A DNA stretch of 64,000 bases. Source: Rhipidocladum racemiflorum. Lineage: Eukaryota > Streptophyta > Magnoliopsida > Poales > Poaceae. The notes beneath the pieces were generated by a model. The model saw nothing but the letters and a program-made list of their open reading frames with translations. It searched no databases and was not told the origin of the DNA. How positions within the stretch are numbered: position 1 is the stretch's first letter; each line of letters begins with the position of its first letter. The DNA is taken from positions 62,001-126,000 of the forward strand of contig JAYEVF010000027.1 in the NCBI GenBank assembly GCA_036346355.1, written 5' to 3'. Below, in pieces: positions 47,901-57,620 of this stretch. The translations under genes and the position numbers were made by a program.

Positions 47901-50900
47901 CCATTATTAAACTTTGGAGATAACAAACAAATTAAGGGGGATATAAAGATTTACTTCTAGACATGCATGCACCCCCTTGCCACTTGGGCGGGCAAGACGC
48001 ACGTGTAGTGTCACGTCTACCTATATATAATGGGTATGCTTAATTAATTAAAGGGCGTTAATATATTAAAGGTGGTGTTTAATTGGAAAAATAAGTAATG
48101 TGATAGTACTAAAATGGCATTTAGGGAGGCGGAGGGAAGGGTGAGCCTGTGAGGGGGAGAGTCAAATGGGGCGAGACGGAGAGGTGGAGATGGCAAGGCA
48201 GGGAGGGGGCGAAAGCGTTGAGGGGGGTGAGCCAGCGAGGGGGCGACTAGGGCGAATTAGGGACACAACAGGGGAGGCGACCATGGCGTGGGAGGCGGGG
48301 AGGAGGAAGAGAGAGCGAGCCGACGATGAGATAGAGAGAGAGCGAGCCGGCGATGAGAGAGAGATTGAGATAGGGGGGCAAATAAAATTTAGTTCCTTAG
48401 CCTCGTGTATTTTCGATTTCTTTCTTCGTATCGTAATAGGCTGGCCTGTTCTCTCTCCCGACCCGCCGCCGCCTGCTCGCCTCCCGCCATCCGGCCGTGC
48501 CACCCGCCACAAGAAAGCATCGCCGCTGCCGCCTCGCCTCGCCAACTCGCCAGCCTCGGCCGCTCCTCACAAGACGCCCGCCTAGGCCGCGTCGCTGCCT
48601 CAATCTCAGCCGCCCAGCGCCGATCGGGTGGCCACGAACACACCACATCGCCCCCTAAACCGAACACATGCCAAGTGCTCGTATAAATGCCTGTTGGACC
48701 CAGTTTTGCGTTTTTCTTGGTTTTTCTTGACCTAGCCGCCACCCCAAGCCCTAGTAGACCTCCCATGATTTCTCCCACACATATGCCACCCCATGGACAT
48801 CTCCAAACCCTAGAAACTCCATCCATGTCCTTTGAAGCGCCGCCCAACGTCGGCCTATTTTGGCGACGCGTTCCTCGCCGGCTCGTCACGATTTTTGGAG
48901 ATCCACCTGTGTCACGCCATGCCCCAAGGTACCGTCTGTTTCTCCTCCAAATTTCATCCAATTTCGTTCCCGGAATCAAAAGTTACGGCCGTTTCAATCT
49001 CGAATCTTGCGGAGGCCGTATCTCCCTCAATTTTTCTAGTTTGACTGTGAAATATTTTGTATAGACTCATGGGGATGTCCCCTACATGGTGCTCACCCTA
49101 ACCCACGATTTTGCCATTCTTGAGTCTGATTCTTTTTTCAAGAATGGAACTTCTATGGCACTAAGAACTAATATGAGCCATTCTTGTGATTTTTGGAACC
49201 TCGGGGCTCGAAGTTGCTCCAAAAAGCACAAAAATGCACCTTTTGCAAATCGATTCAAAGCAAAAAGATTTGCAACAATCTATTAATTCTTTTTACACAC
49301 TAAGGTTCCACACGTCTTAACTCACGTCTAAGAACTCGATTCACGATGGTTGAACCCTTCAAACACGAAAACCCTAATTGCTACCAAATTCGATATCCAA
49401 CCCGAAACGAGCTCAAACTCGATCCTTTTGTGGGAATTGAACTTCCATGACATTGGATATACTCGAGAGTCATTTTCCCCAATTTTTGTAGTTAGGGTTT
49501 CAAAGGGTCCTCCAAAAATGCGAGAAAAATACTTTTAGGCGATTAAATCCGACAAAGAGCCGATTAAGGTTTTTAGATCGAATCAATCATTCTAACTAAT
49601 TCTCTTGAACCCAACCCAAGTCTAGCAACTCAACAAAGCAACGATCTACCACTAGAACAACAATTTCTAGGGCTAAAGCAAAAGAGAAAAAAAAAGAGAA
49701 AAAGGAAGAATTAGTGTTTTGAGATCAAAACCTAATGGATTAATCCCGGGTTTGATTCCACTGGTTGAGAAGTTTCTCTAGGGCTTGAGGATGCTTCCCA
49801 CACCTTGCTCTTGCCTTCTTCTTTCTTCACTTGAGCTCAAATCACCATAGAGGGAGAGGGAAATCGAGAGAGAGGGAGAAATGGAGAGGGTGAGAGAGCT
49901 AGGGGCGAAGGGAGAGCACGAGAGAGTGAGGGAGAGAGAGAGGGTCGTGAGGGGCTTAAGGGAGCAAGGGGCATGCTCTGGAATGGGGCTGAGGTGGTCG
50001 GACACGGGCAGCGGCATGGGTGCCATCGCCCTACCTCGACTCGGTCGGCACTACAGCTCCCAGAGCGGTAGTGCCGCTGGTCCGGCAGTACCAGCATTAA
50101 GCCACTGGTAGTGCTGCTCTAGCAGCAACTCCCGAGTTTCTTCGCGATTTTGCTTCGGAGTTCGAAATGAGTGTAAGGGAATTCAAGGGAAGGGTTTTGG
50201 GACACCAAGGAAAGACTTTGGGATTTTGGTTACTAAGGGTTTAGAAGGATTTTGGCCAGACTCGAAACTCAAGATTTCGAGTCGGAATCGGTCAAAGCGG
50301 CTTCAAAGTTTGGGATTTTACTCGAGGAGTTCTTAGTATAGGTTTAGGGATTCCAAAGGAAGGCTCTAGAGTTTTTGGTTGCTACAGAATCCTAATGTAA
50401 CCTAAGCTTAGGATTTCGGGTTAAAATCGAACGAAATAGCTCGAACAATTAAACCTTGGCACGACTAAAACCAATTTAAGAGCCAAAAACCATGCAAAGC
50501 ACAATTAGGCACTTGACTAAACTAATTATGAATTCAGTGTGTTACAAGAGTCTAGTGCTCTTAGAAGGGCATCCACCTCGATGAGGAATGTCCTTCTTCT
50601 GATAGCAGAACTACTCCACATGTCTATTCTTATCGCAGTAGAAGTAGTGAAGGCCTCCACCCACAGTATTCGAAAATGAAGTAGGCGTTACTGATAGAGG
50701 AGTAGAACAAAGCACCGCCAAGACTGAAGGAGACACTAGCATACCCACACCACGAAGGAGAGTTTCCTCAGCACGAATAGCTACAGGGGCCTCCAACAGT
50801 CTCATGAGGATGACGAGCAAGCAGGTCGGCACGAATTTGCTCAAATTCCACCCGAAGATGTGTCAGGAAGTCGTAGATGCGGTGAAGCTCCTAATGAGAG

Positions 50901-52197
50901 TGCTGACACTGACAACACTAGCAAGTGTTGCAAACCACAGGTCCCAAAGAATCAAGCTGATGCCACACCAAGGACAGCTGTGCATAGAACTCATCCATAG
51001 TATAATCACCCTGCTGCAGCGACTGCTTCTGTAGCACAACAGCAAGGTACAAAGAGTATCCAGCAGGCTCATAGCGATCGTGAAGATGCGCCCACATCCA
51101 CCTTTTCCCATCTATCTATTATTTGCTTGGATTGACGGGATGGTCCCATTCATCTTTTTCTACACATCCCATTTACCATCCAACTTTCATCTCATCCATC
51201 ATCCAACTTTCATCCCACCAACTGAATTCTCATCCCATCTACCATCCAACTCTCATCCCATCGAACTTTATCCATCCAACCAAACAAAAAATTAGATCCT
51301 AAACGGGGAGGGAGGGAGAAGGCTAAGCGCGAAGGCACCGTAGCGTGGAGAAAAGGGGAAAGGGAATAGCGGACATTGGGGATGTGGCATGCAGGGTCAG
51401 GCTGGGCCATGTGAGGAGGATTCGGTCGATGAACACAAAACTACTTTCGAAAACATTTTCTTATTAGTTTAAACGCATAAATTGAATGTGAATTTCTAAA
51501 ATAAACAAATCAACTTTAAAAATTATATAAAAAGTTGGGAGAGGCTCCTGAGATTAATTGGAACCCAAGTAATTATTTCCAATGTATTTTCAATTTTTTA
51601 TTTATTTTTAAAATTCAAAAACAGGTACTGCAAATTAGGAAAACATTCATTTAATGCAGAAAATCTTTAAAATAGCTACAAAAATTCAAAAATGTATATT
51701 TGGGAATTCTTAAATATATTATTGGAATTTTAGGATGTTACGGACCTTTTACACAAAGCGTGGGCGAAAGTGTAAGTGGGGTGCTATATAACACGAGTTC
51801 ACCCCATGGGTAGTTTAGGCATTGAGTGAATTTTGGGCCAAAGTGATATAGTTTAGAAGCAAGAAAGTAATTTGCAGGTTAGGTGCGCTAAATGCCACAA
51901 TCACATAAGTTTAAAGAATTACATTGCGATTTATTTTTGTTTTAAATAATACGTACTGTATAGATATTTCAAATTTATAATGCGGTCATTTCCCCCCTGC
52001 AGATACAGACGAGATGGAATCCGAGAGCATTCAAGCAGTGTATCGATCCGCGGTTAGTTCACGACATTGATGATTCAGAAATCGGGGAGATGCACACATG
52101 CATAGACATAGCACTGCTTTGTGTTGAAGTCGATCCAGCACAAAGGCCCACCATGTTTCGGGTTCTTCAGATGCTGAATAATAGTGAGAATATTTAA
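31579..52197 (+). CDS. ARPK-type receptor-like cytoplasmic pseudokinase (seven exons)
   Basis: Exons: 31579-31998, 32785-32869, 34685-34776, 45879-46095, 46209-46446, 46563-46704, 52003-52197. They give one frame of 462 codons with matching phases. Residues 1-140 are helical, with a W-x-N-K-D-C-H-E-I-A-K-R block, resembling the ARPK/MCA N-terminal domain; 141-170 are an acidic linker, and no membrane segment is seen. The kinase fold follows: Gly loop GEGWFGKVYK (190-199), VAVK Lys212, LVHEFMSKGSL, APE 355-357, DVYSFGVMLIEI, QRPTM. Catalytic residues are altered: HRD is HTE (307-309), DFG is NFG (327-329), and helix-C Glu is Ala229; Asn314 remains. It is therefore probably a signalling scaffold or allosteric partner rather than an enzyme. 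Intron 4 has a GC donor. Introns 3 and 6 are full of transposons, and the last six residues come from a hAT-like insertion. Whether it is expressed is unknown; a recent pseudogene is possible, but no internal stop is seen. Confidence 0.85.
31999..32784 (+). other. Intron 1
   Basis: GT (31999) to AG (32784), phase 0, AT-rich. No element identified. Confidence 0.8.
33288..33583. mobile_element. MITE in intron 2 with CAA duplication
   Basis: The ends are GGGCACTTCCAATAGT and, inverted, GGGCACATATAATGGT, flanked by CAA on both sides (33285-33287, 33584-33586). Size, inverted ends and a 3-bp duplication suit a Tourist/PIF-Harbinger-like MITE, although that group usually targets TWA. No coding capacity. 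Confidence 0.7.
34394..34453. repeat. (TA)n microsatellite in intron 2
   Basis: About 30 TA units, 232 bp before the intron 2 acceptor. Confidence 0.95.
35945..36129. repeat. Direct repeat in intron 3, copy 1
   Basis: Matches 42059-42241 ('cctagacactcaagt', 'aacccaacattcttaatggg', 'gacgcccaatt') with scattered differences. Confidence 0.8.
36170..38400. repeat. Non-coding repeat family with GGTAGTACCG-type palindromes
   Basis: Clusters of words such as GGTAGTGCCGCTC and CGGCACTACCGCC at 36245-36320 and 37470-37765 are separated by long A-rich, T-poor stretches ('aaatccaattcaaatcaaactcaaa'). The general layout resembles the 4.3-kb insertion at 5037, but with a different palindromic word. No coding domain. 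Confidence 0.55.
38401..39225. other. Intron 3 sequence left of the copia LTR
   Basis: Contains two imperfect copies of a roughly 110-bp unit ('cttatcctagtgaagcacatcc', 38596, and 'tttatcctagtgaaacaaatcc', 38700). No coding domain of a copia element is visible. Confidence 0.5.
39226..39238 (-). other. Primer-binding site of a copia element
   Basis: The complement reads TGGTATCAGAGCC, the usual match to the initiator methionine tRNA 3' end in Ty1/copia elements. It lies directly next to the LTR at 39239. Confidence 0.75.
39239..40722 (-). repeat. Ty1/copia LTR (reverse orientation)
   Basis: On the minus strand it starts TGAAGGGAATATGCCCTAGT and runs up to the primer-binding site, so it is a 5' LTR whose internal region should lie to the left. 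That internal region has no readable gag-pol and appears deleted. GC-rich 39300-39700 gives overlapping frames that are not genes. Confidence 0.65.
41927..41962. repeat. (CA)n microsatellite
   Basis: About 18 CA units in intron 3. Confidence 0.95.
42059..42241. repeat. Direct repeat in intron 3, copy 2
   Basis: Counterpart of 35945-36129, about 6.1 kb away in the same orientation. Confidence 0.8.
42627..43620. mobile_element. Non-autonomous CACTA element in intron 3
   Basis: The ends are CACTACTAGAAATCTAACTT and ...GGAAATCTAGTAGTG, flanked by TTC on both sides (42624-42626, 43621-43623). The 994-bp element has CCGACGG/ACCGAGTG-type words near both ends and no transposase frame. Confidence 0.9.
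43621..44360. repeat. Palindrome-family repeat, continued
   Basis: Right side of the sequence split by the CACTA element. GGTAGTACCGCTC, GGTAGTGCCGCTC and GGCACTACCGC-like words are clustered at 43830-44120. Confidence 0.55.
44365..44547. repeat. AT-rich tandem repeat, two units
   Basis: A unit of just under 100 bp starting 'caatttcagaaatttgg' and ending 'tttattgttattttca' occurs twice in tandem with small differences. Confidence 0.8.
45000..45825. mobile_element. CACTA relic in intron 3
   Basis: It has the same subterminal words (GTGTCGGTTCTAGC, CCGACACAAATA) and the same middle section as the element at 5958-7228, but neither CACTA terminus is present. It ends about 50 bp before exon 4. 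Confidence 0.75.
46096..46208 (+). other. Intron 4 with GC donor
   Basis: The frame requires exon 4 to end at 46095 (…ATATTTG) and exon 5 to start at 46209, so the 113-bp intron begins GC and ends AG. The reading YIFG-TEDFVLPWQKRF across the join fits the kinase family. Confidence 0.7.
48660..50546 (-). repeat. Gypsy LTR-like block in intron 6
   Basis: The minus strand starts TGTAACACACTGAATTC at 50546, cutting into the copia gag fragment. Inside, the 'ccgtaacttttgattcc'-type word has the same sense as in the minus-strand gypsy LTR at 57250. A small GGTAGTGCCGC cluster is at 50040-50110. The left limit is uncertain. Confidence 0.4.
50557..51088 (-). pseudogene. gag: Ty1/copia gag fragment, broken
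   Basis: On the minus strand the reading H-L-H-D-R-Y-E-P, then TMDEFYAQLSLVWHQLDSLG, then IYDFLTHLRVEFEQIRADLL, then ARHPHE is typical of copia Gag. A decayed zinc knuckle (C-D-K-N-R-H-V-E-stop-F-C) follows near 50600. Stops (TAG near 50922 and 50892) and frame changes are present. The downstream pol is absent, as the LTR-like block begins at 50546. Confidence 0.75.
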
Positions 52198-52675
52198 ACA
52201 AACCGAATTACCAACTGAATCGAATTAACAGTTTTCGATTTGGTTTTATTTTGGTATAATTTAGTTTTTGGTGTTTAGTTCGATTTTTTGCTTCCAGAAA
52301 TCGAAATAAAATAATAACCGAATAGCCCATATACAATATCACTTTTATAATGTTCTTCCTAAATCTACCAAACAATTCTCATGTTGTAACATCTTTATGC
52401 ATATGTGTGGTATATTCATATGTTGTACTATGTTTATACTGTAATAACATATAAATATTGTGTATGTTTATCTCTACTTTGTGTTGCGACATGAGAAGAA
52501 TCAAATCTAATGTACCTAGTGTTTATTCATATTTCGGTTAACTGAAAAACCGAATTAACCGAATCGAAATATTTCGAATAATTCGGTTCGTTTTTTTATT
52601 TTGGTTTGAGAAATTTGGTTGAGTTTCTAAAAATCAAATTATTTTAAAACTGAAAAAATGGAATGCCCATTCCTA
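52179..52675. mobile_element. hAT-like element at the stop codon of the kinase-like gene
   Basis: ATGCTGAA (52171-52178) and ATGCTGAG (52676-52683) form an 8-bp duplication with one mismatch, the hAT size. The right end inverted is TAGGAATGGGCATTCC; the left end TAATAGTGAGAATATT is a degenerate match. The inside is made of 'ttcggtt/aaccgaa' words in both orientations. No transposase. The left end supplies the codons N-N-S-E-N-I and the stop. Confidence 0.7.
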
Positions 52676-52683
52676 ATGCTGAG

Positions 52684-53399
52684 TGACTAAGAAAGCTCAG
52701 TAGATGTGGCCGAGATAAGCGCGCAATCTTCTCCTCTGAAAGGAAATCTGTAGCAATTTGCCCATTTCTTTCGTGTGCTTTGGCATGTATGTGTGTATTG
52801 AATGGCTATAAATTGTAATCGCCACTCGTTACAAAGCCTTCACAGGTTACTGTGAGTCTGTGAAATGTATATGGGTTGATTAGCAGATGCTGCTGCATGC
52901 ATGCTGGCAGTGGCACTATTCCTATTTGAACTGCTGACTCATTTTAAGAGCACTTTTATCATGCACATGTAACCCCTTTGGGTGTCAGGTTGTTAAACAG
53001 CTAAATCTGTAACATGTGTTTATGACAGAAACATGATTAATTACAATTGATCTTCTCAATTGTGATGTTGCAAGTTGCAACTCATTTCCTGGAGCAGATA
53101 TGATGCTCAATTAATTGGTGATAGCTGGATGCTAATGGACCGAAGTCTAGCACAGATCTAGTCCAAGCTTAATATTCTTTCCATAAATTGCAACGTCCCG
53201 CCTTTTCAGGGGCTTGTTTAAATACCTCGATAACTAACCAGGATGATTAGCTGTCGAGAACCAAGCACTCATTGCCAGACAAAAGATGAATCCAAACATT
53301 TTTATTGAATATAAGGCCTAACGGCCAAGTTTTTACAGAAATGGGGTGTAGCTGGGCCCAACTAACTTACAATACCAAAACACCGCACAGGCAGGCCTA
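52684..53399 (+). other. Former 3' end and downstream sequence of the kinase-like gene
   Basis: Immediately after the duplication the sequence would read on as S-D-stop in the gene frame, so this is probably the original 3' UTR and flank. No other gene seen. Confidence 0.5.
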
Positions 53400-55215
53400 A
53401 GCAAAAGACTAAGACCTTTGTGGGGCCCCCACTTTTTTGTATTGAATACCAATTATGGGTTCCATGTGCATACAGTACTAGTCCTATGATCAGTGGCTAC
53501 TACGCACATTTACAAATTAAAATCACATCCATACAATGGTTCTCAAATACAATGATGAAATTTAGTTCCATACAATAAGGCCAAAAAGGTCAAATAGAGT
53601 GCAGCAGAAGATACAAATACTTGGCAGTATGCCTTGCCCAAATATCCACAGGCAACTGACAAGGTATAAACCCTAGAAAAGCTCGTCGGTACATTCCCCG
53701 TGATCTGTGGTATAGAAAGTATCATCGGGATTGTCTGTTCATCCACCTAAAAACAACAATAGTAGCAAGGTTGAGTACATAGAGTACTCTGCAAGACTTT
53801 TGCAAACCTATAATAAATGCAGGCTTATATCAAAGGAAAGGTTACTACAGCTATTTTGCATAAAGCCAAACTGAATTGTAAATACTGAATAGTAAATTGA
53901 AAGCAGTAATTTAGTAAAATAAATTTGACAGATATAAAATAACAAATATGTAAGCATAAACATATAACTCACAGTTCCTCCATGAGATTCGAATCGCCCA
54001 ATGCCAACACAAGGCACAATAGCTGAACCAACCTTTACCAACACATGGCATAACCATCTGAATAATCTAAAACATAAACTTTCCAACCCAATTTTCCAAT
54101 TCCAAATCATTTTATGAAAATAACAAAATCACTTAACTTAGTGCAAGTTCACCAAGTCTCCCATAACCGCGGGCACGGCTTTTCAAAAAGATTTTCACTC
54201 TGCAGAGGTGTACAACTTTACCTAAAAAGAATGATTATCTCTTTTTGCAAAGCTTAATTAACACACTGCATTTGGTGTACTGTAAAGAGATCATACATAA
54301 CAGTTACATTACTCAGATCTAACTTTGCACCAGCCCGGTGCCGACAAACCCTTGCTATGGTGGAAACAACAATATCATGAACATAATAATTCTCATTGCA
54401 CGAGATAAACATCACTCGTTCCTCCTCATAGCCAGGCGTACACCGTTGCACCGGTATGCATTTACCCACAATTTCATGTGGAAGCCCCTTACAAGCAAAC
54501 TCGATAGGGCTTACTGCTTGTGCTACTTCAGCCTGCCAATGTGCAAAGCTAGTTCTAAGTAACTTAATAGGCTAAGGCTGTTCCATACCAGCCCTTATGG
54601 TTGTACGGGTATCCCTTGGATCATACAACACTATGTTCGGTCCTTAACTGACCCAGGCGAGAAACTCCCCATACGCTACGTGCAAATTCAACCCTTGCAC
54701 AACCGGCTATTGCCATATCTCGCCCGTGTCAAAGCATATTTTTATTTTCATTTTTATCAAAATATCAATACCATTTACTGTCATATCCAACCTCTTTAAA
54801 TTACAAGACAACACATGTCTCTTCCAAAACATGTCTAAATTTCATTGATTATCACGAACAGTGTAGCTATCCATTCGTGACCCCATTTCTAGAGCATGGC
54901 TAAGCAATGCATGTAATAAGCGTGTATACCCATTTAAACATTATCATGTGTCTTACCACCATCTAGGTTTATCAAGGTTCACTTATCAATAATGATTAAA
55001 GGAAATTCCACAATAAAGGTTATATCTACCATATCGCACAACATAGAAGTTTTATGAAATATAGCACATGCATGAAAATATTTGATAAAACATGTTTGAA
55101 AAGCTGAGATCAATATGATCAAAGGGGGTTCTTGCCTTGCTTGTCGAATTCAGTGGTGCAGTCGGGGTCGTCTGCAATAGTATCCGGAATGTCAGGGTCT
55201 ACTCACTGTTTATCA
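53400..55215 (-). repeat. Gypsy LTR-like block, second family (copy f)
   Basis: It runs parallel to 61490-63215 and in part to 59930-61490. Shared blocks are 'gatcagtggct', 'ccacaggcaac', 'gttgagtacat', 'accgcgggcacggc', and the CTCTGCAGAG word next to 'tttaccyaca' that also marks the first LTR family. Orientation is minus. Frames such as 53808-54110 are not genes. Confidence 0.6.
55128..55201 (-). other. LTR-embedded acidic mini-frame, second family (copy f)
   Basis: On the minus strand, after gagTAG: D-P-D-I-P-D-T-I-A-D-D-P-D-C-T-T-E-F-D-K, then Q-G-K-N-P-L and a stop. It has the same start codon phase as the first family and a GC-type donor-like site (CAAG|GCAAG) at G-K. Confidence 0.4.
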
Positions 55216-56599
55216 AGAAGCAAAGCAAATAACCAAGTTCAATAAAGGCAACGAGACAACGAATATACATGAAGCAAAAAGAAGTCAAACAAAGTCACAA
55301 ATAAAATTATACATGAAACAAGTGTGAGTGCGTGTGTTGGATTGGCGGGGGTTTGGGTTTAAATTTAATTACACACATAGGGCACGCAACTGCGATTCAT
55401 GAAAATTAAAGTTTTATTTTACGAATTCAAGAGGATAAAATTGTGTATATTTGTATGCATTATTTCAAATTCAAGAAGCTAAGATTATTTGGATTCATAG
55501 AAATAAAACATTAGTTAAGGTGTTGGTATGAATAATACTTAGTCTTAAGTACATTCTGCACGAACAAATGTTTTTAACAAGTTGGGCTTACAGAATGAGG
55601 CTACTAGATGCATCTGCATGGTTATACAATGATTCTTATGATGCAAATTCTTTAGCTAAAGTTTTCTTAAGTTCAACTGCTCACACAAGGTGTTGTTGGC
55701 GACCATAAAACTTAGGGTTATTGCACTAATAGGATTCAGTTGCAAAGCAAGATGTAAATAAGATATTTTTCCAGAATGTGGTAGTCCATATACCAAATAG
55801 TGATTCTAGGCCAAAATTTACATTTAGACGAGATGTTTTACAGGCTGCCGAAAAGGCTTAAGTGTTTGTAAAATCTACGCGATAATAGTTCAATTTCCGT
55901 TTTATGTTTGCGACTGCACCTTATAAAATTATTTAACCAATTTTCAGGAACTAGTAGGGGATATCTCTAATAGTGTTTTGAAGTTAGTTCCGCGATATAT
56001 TACTTTCAACCGACATGTTTTTCATGTGTTAACATTTATTTGTAGATATATATATAGTAAATAAATATCATTTAACCTAAGGGTTGCTTGACCTATGATT
56101 CCGTTATTTAAATTAATCAAATCTTTCATTTTTGTCTATATAAGGGTTTATATGTCGTATTGTAATTGGGTCATGCATGGCATACGAGTACTATTTTTAA
56201 TCTTAAGATTTCTGCAGGAGGGTGTTCACAAGGCATACGTGTTTACTTGGGCTTAAACAAATGTCTCCTAAGGCTTTGATGTTAATCTTCTAATTCTTAA
56301 CTAAATTGGAAATTTGTTTGTTCAGGTTTGAAACTAAGATGCATGAGTTGTATCTATTTGATTGACCCTTAGTTGAAAGTGCTAGAAAGAAAAGGGACAG
56401 GTACAAATTGAATTTTGCTTAACTCGAGGAGTTGAAGTACTGATAATTAAATCAGAGGTCGCTTTATTAAGCTAGTCGGTTCTTGAGCCAACATACTGGT
56501 TTTGAATTGGGGCTTTTATAAGACATACATGCCCAAGGATATAATTAAGATGAAGGCCCATATAAGCGAATTAATGGTCTACTTAAGATCTTAGCGTTA
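55216..56599. other. Unassigned AT-rich sequence
   Basis: No gene seen. It may be the upstream part of LTR copy f (minus strand), but I could not align it by eye. Confidence 0.5.
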
Positions 56600-57259
56600 G
56601 AATCATCTTTGAATATTACAGTGGCCATGGATCATGGATGATAGGATATGTGGCCCGATCTTTCGATGAGAGACGAGGTAACTCTCGATCTGATTCGGAG
56701 TTCGATGTTAGCGGTCCGACTAAAACCATCCACGACGCTTGCGCCTTAGCAACCGGTACACCAATCTCCTGTTTTGTTGATCTTACCAGAGCATGAACGA
56801 CGATCCTGCACGCAATCGAGAACGAGCAAGAACAAGATAACAAGCAATCTAAAATTGCGAATATGAATATTTAAATTTAGGCAAACCAATATGAGATTTA
56901 GAGTCTTGTTTACACGTGCGCAGACGGTCTAATCGACACATGCTTGCACGGACAGTAGCAAAGAAGTTAAACTGATTCCAAAACAAAACCCAAGTTATTT
57001 TAGGGGACTCCTTAGCTATATATAGGAGAAATAGGAGGCCAAAACCGTGCTAAGGTCGGCCAAAACATAACCATGGCCGAGTAGGACTCTTATTCCTAGT
57101 TGGACTCGGATTTGAAAAGATGATCGAACTTGTTTTGCATATTCCCGTCGACTCGGAAGGAATTTGGAGGTGGGGCCGGATCTGTTGGAAAGAGGACGAT
57201 GAAACCTTTCAAACCAGTACTCATAGACCCCAAACACCCTTGTGAATCAAAAGTTATGG
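56600..57259 (-). repeat. Gypsy LTR downstream of pol remnant
   Basis: On the minus strand it follows the polyprotein C terminus. It includes a TATA run (CTCCTATATATAGC, near 57010-57025) and a 'tcttgttcttgctcgttctcg' leader typical of grass gypsy LTRs. Ends are not precisely placed. Confidence 0.55.
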
Positions 57260-57620
57260 TCATTTTAAGTTGGTGCTGTCCAGGAGGCCGAATCCGAGTA
57301 GATCTTGTGCACCGGAAGAATTGGCTTCATGCTTGACGTTTGGAGGTCCTTCCCCTTGGTTCCTAATGATAATAAAATCATCACAAGGATTAAATAGCAT
57401 TCCGTCCATTAAAATATTTGTGTGCAACCCGAGGAATGCATTCACCTGGCAATTGAATTGACGTGCACGAGCTTGAGTAATTGGTCCTTGTATTACATCA
57501 TTGGTTTCACTTGGATGTGTAGGCGTGACCGTATCCATGGCAGTGATGTCCTCATCATCCCCCCTTCTTGCATTTGAGTCGTCCTCAACTCAAGTTTATC
57601 ATATTCTTTCAAGTATGTCT
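57260..57620 (-). pseudogene. pol: Ty3/gypsy polyprotein C-terminal remnant
   Basis: The minus-strand frame 57260-57538 has IQGPITQARARQFNCQVNAF, the characteristic C-terminal tail of grass gypsy polyproteins. Just upstream, K-L-E-L-R-T-T-Q-M-Q-E-G lies in another frame, so a one-base change in the G-run near 57562 breaks it. The rest of pol is not visible upstream, although 57599-57862 is open. Confidence 0.7.

Larger units (their letters stand above)
46705..52002 (+). other. Intron 6 (5.3 kb, filled with transposable elements)
   Basis: GT (GTGG|GTAAGT) to AG (CCCTGCAG), phase 0. It joins LIEW to IQTRWNPRAF. It holds GC-rich unassigned stretches (47160-47530, 48120-48660), an LTR-like block and a copia gag fragment on the minus strand, a stretch of 'catccaactttcatccca' words (51140-51290), and AT-rich tail sequence 51440-52000. 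The GC-rich frames on both strands at 48160-48980 are not supported as genes. Confidence 0.75.

Noticed and set aside
48160..48980. Several frames over 120 codons in intron 6
   Set aside because: Purine/pyrimidine-biased low-complexity sequence open on both strands; no recognisable domain.
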